A stretch of DNA of 5,314 bases from Rhodospirillales bacterium (GTDB taxonomy: Bacteria; Pseudomonadota; Alphaproteobacteria; Reyranellales; Reyranellaceae). The stretch lies in NCBI GenBank assembly GCA_013205335.1, contig JABMNB010000336.1, positions 1 to 5,314 on the forward strand, in the 5' to 3' direction. The notes under the pieces are model-generated. The model made no database searches and had not been told where the DNA came from. It was given only the letters and a program-made list of their open reading frames with translations. This document shows positions 1-4,501 of the stretch, piece by piece. The translations under genes and the position numbers were made by a program. Each line of letters opens with the position of its first letter. The first letter of the stretch is position 1.

Positions 1-374
1 GGACCGAGTGGTCGCCCTATGAAGGGCGCGACCCGGCGATGAAGCGCACCTACAGCGGCGCCGAAAGCGGCAAGGGCGCCGTCTACGAATGGGACGGCAA
101 CGACAATGTCGGCAAGGGCCGCATGGAAATCGTCGATTCGACGCCGCCGCACAGGGTCGTGATCAAGCTCGATTTCCTGAAGCCATTCGAAGGTCACAAC
201 ATGGCCGAGCTGACCGTGGAACCGAAGGGCGGCCAGACGATTGTCACCTGGGCGATGTACGGTCCCAGTACCTTCATGACCAAGCTGTTCGGCACCTTCA
301 TGGACATGGACGACATGATCGGCCGGGATTTCGCGGCCGGCCTCGCCAAGCTGAAGACCGTCGTCGAGAAGTAA
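1..374 (+). CDS. SRPBCC family (START/polyketide cyclase-like) protein, 5' partial
   Basis: This is the C-terminal part of a small START-like ligand-binding protein; about 124 residues are visible. The reading frame is open from base 3, and residues TEWSPYEGRDPAMKRTYSG precede and include the first in-frame Met at 39. The stretch W-S-P-Y/W-x(4)-D-P-A-M-K-R-x-Y-x-G, followed by G-x-V-Y-x-W-x-G-N and G-x-G-R-M-E-I, is typical of the SRPBCC/polyketide_cyc2 group found in alphaproteobacteria. The conserved run continues upstream of that Met, so the true start lies off the left edge and Met-39 is internal. Full-length members are usually about 170-180 residues and often start with a membrane or signal helix, which cannot be checked here. 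The C-terminal MIGRDFAAGLAKLKTVVEK fits the long closing helix of the helix-grip fold. The fold binds hydrophobic ligands in a cavity; the ligand is unknown. It is the first visible gene of a rightward operon, 25 nt before the YceI gene. Confidence 0.85.
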   Translation, partial: TEWSPYEGRDPAMKRTYSGAESGKGAVYEWDGNDNVGKGRMEIVDSTPPHRVVIKLDFLKPFEGHNMAELTVEPKGGQTIVTWAMYGPSTFMTKLFGTFMDMDDMIGRDFAAGLAKLKTVVEK

Positions 375-399
375 CTCTCTCGTACCGGAGGAAATGTAG

Positions 400-1044
400 A
401 TGACCAGCGGATTGCGGGCGCTCGCCATCGTCGTGGCGCTGGGTTCGACAGCGGCGCTCTCGCAGGCCTTGGCGCAGGCGCCGGCTTCCGTTGCGCTTCC
501 GCCCGGCGTCTTCCCCGCCGAGCGCGACATCGCGTTGGCGACGGCCGGCGCCTATACGCTCGACGAGTCTCATACCGCCGTGATCGTGCGCGTCTCTCAT
601 CTCGGGTATTCGCAGAGCGTGTTCCGCTTCGACCGCATCAAGGGATCGCTCACCTGGGATCCGGCGGAGGTCGAGAAGTCGCAGCTGTCCGCGTCGGTCG
701 AGACGGTCTCGATCACGACCAACGTGAAGGGTTTCGCCGAGGAGCTGACCGGCGACAAATTCCTGAAGTCGGGAACCTTCCCCGTGTCCACCTTCGTGTC
801 CACCGCGTTCAAGCCGACCGACAAGTCGCGCGGCAAGGTCGAGGGCCGATTCACCCTGATGGGCAAGACCCAGCCGGTGACTTTCGACGTCGAGCTGGGC
901 GGTGCCGGCAAGGGCTTCGAAGGCAAGCCGCGCATCGGCGTTCACGCCGTTGCCACCCTCAATCCGCAGGATTACGGGCTGCCGCCCTTCTTCACCGATC
1001 CCATCCAGATCCAGATCGACACCGAATTCGAGAAGCATCCGTAA
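400..1044 (+). CDS. YceI family secreted lipocalin-like protein
   Basis: A 214-residue periplasmic protein of the YceI family, a lipocalin-like beta-barrel that in characterised members binds polyisoprenoid or similar lipids. Residues 1-25 form a signal peptide: a basic N-terminus (R6), a hydrophobic stretch ALAIVVALGSTAAL, and AxA-type cleavage sites after ALA-25 or AQA-27. The YceI domain runs from about residue 51 to 212. It opens with A-Y-T-L-D-E-S-H-T-A and V-S-H-L-G-Y-S, continues with LTGDKFLKSGTFP (about 116-128) and G-R-F-T-L-M-G-K-T-Q-P-V-T-F (149-162), and ends in the strand IQIQIDTEFEKHP. Length and motif order match the family. The ATG at 400 is supported by GGAGG at 387-391 with an 8-nt spacer. 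It sits between the SRPBCC and VOC genes with short gaps, so co-transcription is likely. Family assignment is firm; the ligand is unknown. Confidence 0.93.
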   Translation: MTSGLRALAIVVALGSTAALSQALAQAPASVALPPGVFPAERDIALATAGAYTLDESHTAVIVRVSHLGYSQSVFRFDRIKGSLTWDPAEVEKSQLSASVETVSITTNVKGFAEELTGDKFLKSGTFPVSTFVSTAFKPTDKSRGKVEGRFTLMGKTQPVTFDVELGGAGKGFEGKPRIGVHAVATLNPQDYGLPPFFTDPIQIQIDTEFEKHP

Positions 1045-1058
1045 CAGAGGAGAAAGAA

Positions 1059-1475
1059 ATGGCGATCCATCCCTATCTGTTTTTCAACGGCCGCTGCGAA
1101 GAGGCGCTCGCCTTCTATCGGGAGAAGCTGGGTGCCCAGGTCGGAATGATGATGCGCTTCAAGGAGAATCCCGATACCGGGGCGGCGGAACACATGAAAG
1201 TCGATCCCGAGGCGGTGATGCATGCCAGCCTGCGGATCGGCGATGCGTTGATCATGTGCTCCGACGGAATGGCGAACGACGGCAAGACAAACTTTCAGGG
1301 CTTCTCGCTCGCACTCGATGTCGCGAGCGAAGCGGAGGCCGACAAGGCCTTCGAGGCGCTGGCCAAGGACGGCCAGATCCAGATGCCGATCGGCAAGACA
1401 TTCTTCTCGCCGCGCTTCGGGTGCGTCGCCGACAAGTTCGGAGTTTCGTGGATGGTGATGGTGCCGCAGGCCTGA
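1059..1475 (+). CDS. VOC family protein, PhnB-like (glyoxalase/bleomycin-resistance fold)
   Basis: A 138-residue cytoplasmic protein of the vicinal-oxygen-chelate superfamily, PhnB-like branch. Residues 5-25 (PYLFFNGRCEEALAFYREKLG) are the typical first beta-alpha module, followed by H55-A-S-L-R-I-G and the closing R-F-G-x-V-x-D-x-F-G-V-S-W-M-V (119-133). Many PhnB-like proteins read F-W-G before R-F-G; here it is F-F-S-P-R-F-G, a small departure. No signal peptide is present. The reaction cannot be told from sequence: relatives are often labelled PhnB or '3-demethylubiquinone methyltransferase', names that do not imply a proven activity. The start is supported by AGAGGAGA at 1046-1053, with 8 nt between GAGG and ATG. 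It begins 14 nt after the YceI stop and is the last gene of the rightward operon, facing the convergent aminotransferase gene. Confidence 0.9.
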   Translation: MAIHPYLFFNGRCEEALAFYREKLGAQVGMMMRFKENPDTGAAEHMKVDPEAVMHASLRIGDALIMCSDGMANDGKTNFQGFSLALDVASEAEADKAFEALAKDGQIQMPIGKTFFSPRFGCVADKFGVSWMVMVPQA

Positions 1476-1480
1476 GCGTT

Positions 1481-1503
1481 CCTCCCCCGTATGACGGGGG
1501 AGG
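1481..1503. terminator. Convergent-junction hairpin, probable bidirectional terminator
   Basis: The perfect inverted repeat CCTCCCCCG / CGGGGGAGG forms a 9-bp stem (extendable by one T-A pair, 1480/1504) around a 5-nt loop, TATGA. It lies 5 nt after the VOC stop and 12 nt beyond the aminotransferase stop, between converging genes, where a shared terminator is expected. Neither side has a U tract (rightward it is followed by purines, leftward by AACGCTC), so it is not a classical intrinsic terminator. It may instead stabilise 3' ends or assist factor-dependent termination. Similar C-run/G-run palindromes are, from general knowledge, often dispersed in alphaproteobacterial intergenic regions. 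Confidence 0.6.
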
Positions 1504-1515
1504 AGGAAGTAATGT

Positions 1516-2745
1516 CTACTTCTTCTCGACGTTGGCCGAGCGCAGCGGCACGCCGAATTCGCGGCGGCAGACCTCGGCCAGCACTTCGACGCCCTTGCGG
1601 ATCGTCTCGGGCTCGGGATTGGCGAAGCAGAGCCTGAGCCGCGAGCGGGCGTAATCCTTGTTGGTCGACCATTCCTGACCGGGGTTGAGTGATACGCCGG
1701 CGGCGAGCGCCGCCTGGGCGAGCTTCGTCGTGTCGACCTGGTCGGGCAGCTTGATCCAGAGGTAGATGCCGCCCTCGGGATCGCCGAACTCGGCGTCGGT
1801 GCCGAACTGTTCGGCCAGGGCTTCACGCAGCGTCTGCAGCTTGGCCGCCAGGGTCTTGTTGAGCTTCGGCACATGATCGGCGAAGTGCTGCTTGCAGAAC
1901 TCCGCCAGCACCATCTGCTCGAGCGCGCCGGAGCCCGCGTCCTGCTTCAGGCCCAGGATGCGGCCGAGGATCTCCCACTTGGCCACGATGTAGCCGACGC
2001 GCAGCGCCGGCGCGATCGACTTGGAGAAAGATCCGATGAAGACGACGCCTTCGCCCTTGGCCATGGCATAGAGCGAAAGTGGACGCTTGCCGCTCCAGAT
2101 CAGGTCCGAATAACACTCGTCCTCGAAGATCATGACGCCATACTCGGCCGCAATCTTCAGGAGTTCGGCGCGGCGCGCCTCGCCCATGATGGCGCCGGTC
2201 GGGTTCTGCACCGTCGGGATCGTGTAGATGTACTTCGGTCTGATGCCCTTCTGCTTCAGCTCCTCGAGCTTCTGTTTAAGCACGTCGAGCCGCAGGCCCT
2301 CGCCGTCGAGCGGGATGCCGATGACGTTGGCGCCGAGCTTGTTCAGCTTGGTGAGGGCGCCGCCATAGGTCTCCTGCTCGATGATGACGGTATCGCCCCT
2401 GGTCACCAGCAGGCTGTTGACCAGGTCGAGGCCCTGCATGGAGCCCGAAGTGATCAGGATCTCGTCCGACGCACATTCAATGCCGGCATGATCCTTGAGC
2501 TTGCCGGCGAGGAACTCGCGCAGCGGCTTGTAGCCCAGGGGTCCGCTGTTCAGGCCGTAGGTCGCCAAGGTTGCGCCCTCGCGCTTCAGCACCGACGTCG
2601 CCGCGGCGATCAGGGCGTCGATGGGCACGTGTCCGGCGTCGTTGTGGCCGCCGATGAAGTTGTATTTCGGAAAACCATTCCACTTGGCGGCGGGAGCGGG
2701 CGTGCCGGGCGCCAGCAGCGGCGCGAAATCGAACGGAGCGGTCAT
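1516..2745 (-). CDS. PLP-dependent aminotransferase, fold-type I (class I/II)
   Basis: A 409-residue cytoplasmic PLP enzyme of aminotransferase class I/II, close to the 2-aminoadipate/aromatic and MocR-type aminotransferase branch but without a GntR DNA-binding domain. Visible landmarks are Y63-G-L-N-S-G-P-L-G-Y, the cofactor-phosphate region S100-G-S-M-Q-G-L-D-L, N181-P-T-G, F-E-D209-E-C-Y212 (Asp pairing with the pyridine nitrogen), G-S-F-S-K242-S-I-A-P-A-L-R-V-G-Y with the Schiff-base lysine, and R-L-R371-L-C-F-A-N-P for the substrate carboxylate. All key residues are present. The motif often reads D-x-P-Y; here it is D-E-C-Y. Length is normal. The frame extends upstream to a TTG at 2799, but the ATG at 2745 is chosen because AGAGGA (2753-2758) lies 8 nt upstream of it and the family homology begins after it. 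It starts 69 nt after the glutamate synthase-like stop, with a hairpin in the gap. Substrates are unknown; glutamate/2-oxoglutarate is a reasonable guess for one pair. Confidence 0.93.
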   Translation of the reverse strand: MTAPFDFAPLLAPGTPAPAAKWNGFPKYNFIGGHNDAGHVPIDALIAAATSVLKREGATLATYGLNSGPLGYKPLREFLAGKLKDHAGIECASDEILITSGSMQGLDLVNSLLVTRGDTVIIEQETYGGALTKLNKLGANVIGIPLDGEGLRLDVLKQKLEELKQKGIRPKYIYTIPTVQNPTGAIMGEARRAELLKIAAEYGVMIFEDECYSDLIWSGKRPLSLYAMAKGEGVVFIGSFSKSIAPALRVGYIVAKWEILGRILGLKQDAGSGALEQMVLAEFCKQHFADHVPKLNKTLAAKLQTLREALAEQFGTDAEFGDPEGGIYLWIKLPDQVDTTKLAQAALAAGVSLNPGQEWSTNKDYARSRLRLCFANPEPETIRKGVEVLAEVCRREFGVPLRSANVEKK

Positions 2746-2754
2746 GGTCGTTTC

Positions 2755-2790
2755 CTCTTTGGTTGACCAATTGCTGGGCCAACCAAAGAG
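2755..2790 (-). promoter_or_regulatory. Leader hairpin overlapping the aminotransferase Shine-Dalgarno
   Basis: On the leftward strand CTCTTTGGTTG (2790-2780) pairs perfectly with CAACCAAAGAG (2765-2755), an 11-bp stem with a 14-nt loop. The last bases of the downstream arm, AGAG, are the first part of the Shine-Dalgarno AGAGGA (2758-2753) of the aminotransferase gene starting at 2745. In mRNA the hairpin would therefore partly hide the ribosome binding site. It is also the only structure after the upstream glutamate synthase-like stop, so it could act as a weak terminator or 3' stabiliser. It has no U tract after it. The inverted repeat is certain; its role is inferred. Confidence 0.5.
2759..2782. 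promoter_or_regulatory. Two abutting 12-bp dyads, TTGG-N4-CCAA and TTGC-N4-CCAA
   Basis: Bases 2759-2770 read TTGGTTGACCAA and 2771-2782 read TTGCTGGGCCAA. The first is an exact TTGG-N4-CCAA dyad and the second matches with one change. They lie side by side in the 69-nt gap upstream of the aminotransferase gene, within the larger inverted repeat. Tandem short dyads in a promoter region can be a dimeric regulator's operator, but no regulator gene is in the window and no convincing -35/-10 pair was found nearby. They may simply be a by-product of the hairpin. Confidence 0.25.
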
Positions 2791-2814
2791 AATTCGCAAC
2801 AGATTTGCGCCGGA

Positions 2815-4437
2815 TCAGGCCGTCGCGCGGAACGAATCGGTATGGGCCATGTCCCAGGCTCGCTTCCAGCGCTTGTCGCTCGTGCCCGACAACAGCTCGC
2901 CGTCGGCCAATGCCGGGTAGAGGTCGGCGAAGGTCGCGACCTCGCTCGCAGAGACGCGACGGGAGATGTGGATGGGCTTGAAGTCGGCCGGATGGTCCAG
3001 TCCTGCGGCGGCGGTCAGCTCGGCCAGTTCGTTCAATGTGGCCCGGTGAAAATTCACCACGCGCTCCGTCTTGTCCGGCACGACCAGCGCGCGCTGGCGC
3101 ATCGGGTCCTGGGTGGCGACCCCCGTGGGGCAACGGTCGGTGTGACATGACTGCGACTGGATGCAGCCCACGGCGAACATGAAGCCGCGTGCCGAGTTGC
3201 ACCAGTCGGCCCCCAGCGCCATCGCCCGGATGATGTCGAAGGCAGTGATGATCTTGCCGGCGACGCCGATCTTGATCCTGTGGCGCGCGCCGATGCCCAC
3301 CAGGGCGTTGTGCACGATGTGCAGGCCCTGACGCATCGGCTTGCCGACATGGTCGAGAAATTCCATGGGGGCGGCGCCGGTGCCGCCCTCCTTGCCGTCG
3401 ACGACGATGAAGTCGGGATAGATGCCGGTCTCGAGCATCGCCTTGCAGATCGCGAGGAACTCCCATTCGTGGCCGACGCAGAGCTTGAAGCCGGCCGGCT
3501 TGCCGCCCGAGAGGCGGCGCATTTCGGCGATGAACTTCATCATCTCGATCGGGGTCGAGAAGGCGGTGTGATGCGAGGGCGAGATGCAGTCCACGCCAAC
3601 CGGCACACCGCGCGTCAGGGCGATCTCCTCGCTGACCTTGGGGGCGGGCAATACGCCGCCATGGCCGGGCTTGGCGCCCTGGCTGAGCTTCAACTCGACC
3701 ATCTTGACCTGCGGGTTGGCGGCACCGGCGGCGAATTTCTCGGGCGAGAAGGTGCCGTCGGGGTTGCGGGCGCCGAAATAGCCGGAGCCGATCTCCCAGA
3801 TGATGTCGCCGCCGCCCTCGCGATGATAGGGGCTGTAGCCGCCCTCGCCGGTATCGTGTGCGAAGCCACCCAGCTTGGCGCCGCCGTTCAGGGCGCGGAT
3901 GGCGTTGGCGCTGAGCGACCCGAAGCTCATGGCCGAGATGTTGAAGATCGAGGCGGAATAGGGCTGCGTGCAATCGGGCCCGCCGATGGAGATGCGGAAC
4001 GCCTCCTTGCTGACGGGCGTGGGCGAGATCGAGTGCGTCATCCACTCGTAGCCTTCGGCATAGACGTCGTGGGTGGTGCCGAACGGCCGGACGTCGAGGA
4101 TGAGCTTGGCGCGCTGATAGACGATCGCGCGCCGGTCGCGCGGGAACGGCATGCCGTCCTTCTCGCCTTCGAAGAAATACTGGCGCATCTCGGGCCGGAT
4201 CGCCTCGAAGATGAAGCGCAGGTGTGCCGCGATGGGGTAGTTGCGCAGTACGGCGTGCCTGGTCTGGAAATAGTCGTGGAAGCCGACGCTGGCCAGGAAG
4301 GCGGCGATGAGGAATCCGACCCCGATCCACCATGACCGGGGGTCGAAGCCCCAGGCGACGCCTAACAGCACGGCGAAAAGCGACGCCAGCGTCCAGGTGA
4401 TGAATCGCGGCGTCAGCGGCAGCGGCATCGATTTCAT
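2815..4437 (-). CDS. Membrane-anchored FMN-binding glutamate synthase-domain protein
   Basis: A 540-residue protein carrying the FMN/synthase domain of glutamate synthase (Glu_synthase) without the N-terminal glutamine amidotransferase or the C-terminal GltB beta-helix domain. Two hydrophobic helices lie at about residues 12-31 and 36-53, so it should be tethered to the inner membrane by a hairpin. Synthase motifs follow in order: F-N-I-S-A-M-S-F-G-S-L-S (165-176), H-D-T-G-E-G-G-Y (194-201), G-A-K-P-G-H-G-G-x-L-P (254-264), V-D-G-K-E-G-G-T-G-A-A-P (346-357) and A-L-G-A-D (407-411). Then come C425-x5-C431-x4-C436-P-T-G-V-A-T-Q, the same cysteine spacing as the 3Fe-4S site of bacterial GltB. 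The FMN and cluster sites therefore look intact. The start at 4437 is favoured over ATGs at 4530 (overlapping modC) and 4482 because GAGG (4445-4448) sits 7 nt upstream and the extra N-terminal residues look non-coding. Ammonia source, electron donor and true product are unknown; no amidotransferase or GltD-like subunit is in view. Confidence 0.92.
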   Translation of the reverse strand: MKSMPLPLTPRFITWTLASLFAVLLGVAWGFDPRSWWIGVGFLIAAFLASVGFHDYFQTRHAVLRNYPIAAHLRFIFEAIRPEMRQYFFEGEKDGMPFPRDRRAIVYQRAKLILDVRPFGTTHDVYAEGYEWMTHSISPTPVSKEAFRISIGGPDCTQPYSASIFNISAMSFGSLSANAIRALNGGAKLGGFAHDTGEGGYSPYHREGGGDIIWEIGSGYFGARNPDGTFSPEKFAAGAANPQVKMVELKLSQGAKPGHGGVLPAPKVSEEIALTRGVPVGVDCISPSHHTAFSTPIEMMKFIAEMRRLSGGKPAGFKLCVGHEWEFLAICKAMLETGIYPDFIVVDGKEGGTGAAPMEFLDHVGKPMRQGLHIVHNALVGIGARHRIKIGVAGKIITAFDIIRAMALGADWCNSARGFMFAVGCIQSQSCHTDRCPTGVATQDPMRQRALVVPDKTERVVNFHRATLNELAELTAAAGLDHPADFKPIHISRRVSASEVATFADLYPALADGELLSGTSDKRWKRAWDMAHTDSFRATA

Positions 4438-4444
4438 TCGGTTT

Positions 4445-4449
4445 CCTCG
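4445..4449 (-). promoter_or_regulatory. Ribosome binding site deciding the start at 4437
   Basis: The leftward strand reads CCCGAGGAAACCGA just before the ATG at 4437. The core CGAGG lies 7 nt from the start codon. The two longer in-frame starts (4530 and 4482) have no comparable purine-rich site at a suitable distance, so this site supports the shorter 540-residue protein. An ATG three codons further in (4428) is less well placed. Confidence 0.65.
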
Positions 4450-4458
4450 GGCTTCATT

Positions 4459-4477
4459 GGTGGGCCGGGTGCCCACC
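4459..4477. repeat. 7-bp inverted repeat between modC and the glutamate synthase-like gene
   Basis: GGTGGGC (4459-4465) and GCCCACC (4471-4477) form a perfect 7-bp GC-rich stem around CGGGT. It is 15 nt downstream of the modC stop and 21 nt upstream of the next ATG. With no U tract on the leftward strand it is at best a weak terminator for modC. If the -10-like hexamer at 4486-4481 is real, the dyad would fall around the transcription start and could be an operator instead. The repeat is seen; either role is inference. Confidence 0.35.
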
Positions 4478-4480
4478 CTC

Positions 4481-4486
4481 ATTCTA
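4481..4486 (-). promoter_or_regulatory. Possible -10 element (TAGAAT) for the glutamate synthase-like gene
   Basis: The leftward strand reads TAGAAT at 4486-4481, one change from TATAAT, about 43 nt before the ATG at 4437. No good TTGACA-like -35 is found at 16-18 nt upstream (the sequence there is inside the modC 3' end and reads around CATTCG). It is a weak candidate for an internal promoter separating modC from the next gene. Confidence 0.2.
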
Positions 4487-4487
4487 G

Positions 4488-4501
4488 CGCAGTTAACTGC
4501 G
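4488..4501. repeat. Perfect 14-bp palindrome across the modC stop codon
   Basis: CGCAGTTAACTGCG is its own reverse complement. It includes the modC TAA stop (4495-4493) and ends 1 nt upstream, on the leftward strand, of the possible -10 hexamer. A 14-bp perfect palindrome has a few-in-ten chance of turning up somewhere in a window this long, so its position is more notable than its existence. It could be a regulator site for the downstream gene or chance. Confidence 0.3.

Noticed and set aside
298..1038. A 246-codon leftward open frame antisense to the YceI gene
   Set aside because: Its Arg- and Gly-rich translation has no domain; the rightward frame has a signal peptide, ribosome binding site and YceI motifs.
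1003..1396. CCAGATCCAGAT occurring in both the YceI 3' end and the VOC gene
   Set aside because: Both copies encode ordinary Gln-Ile repeats inside well-supported genes (I-Q-I-Q and Q-I-Q-M). A 12-base match this simple is likely coincidence of codon use.
1501..1637. AGGAGG (1501-1506) followed 5 nt later by ATG (1512), opening a 41-codon rightward frame
   Set aside because: The purine-rich site is the right arm and flank of the junction hairpin. The peptide is Arg-rich, antisense to the aminotransferase 3' end, and has no recognisable features.
972..1874. A 300-codon leftward frame crossing the convergent junction
   Set aside because: Its Ser/Arg-rich translation is a frame-shifted reading of the aminotransferase 3' end followed by antisense of the VOC gene. 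It is not a fusion or a frameshifted gene.
1873..2766. A 297-codon rightward open frame antisense to the aminotransferase gene
   Set aside because: It has no family motif and a low-complexity Ala/Arg/Leu-rich composition; the opposite strand encodes an intact PLP enzyme.
2746..2799. An 18-residue N-terminal extension of the aminotransferase from a TTG at 2799
   Set aside because: No ribosome binding site precedes the TTG. The extension would be translated through the hairpin, while the ATG at 2745 has a good AGAGGA at 8 nt.
2477..4333. A 618-codon open frame on the leftward strand overlapping the glutamate synthase-like gene and the start of the aminotransferase gene
   Set aside because: The translation is very rich in Arg, Pro, Gly and His with no recognisable domain, as expected for an out-of-frame reading of high-GC DNA. 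The overlapping frame has clear family motifs.
3280..4335. A 351-codon rightward open frame antisense to the glutamate synthase-like gene
   Set aside because: It is a composition-driven antisense frame (Ala/Gly/Asp/Arg rich) with no motif, and it lies wholly inside a well-supported gene.
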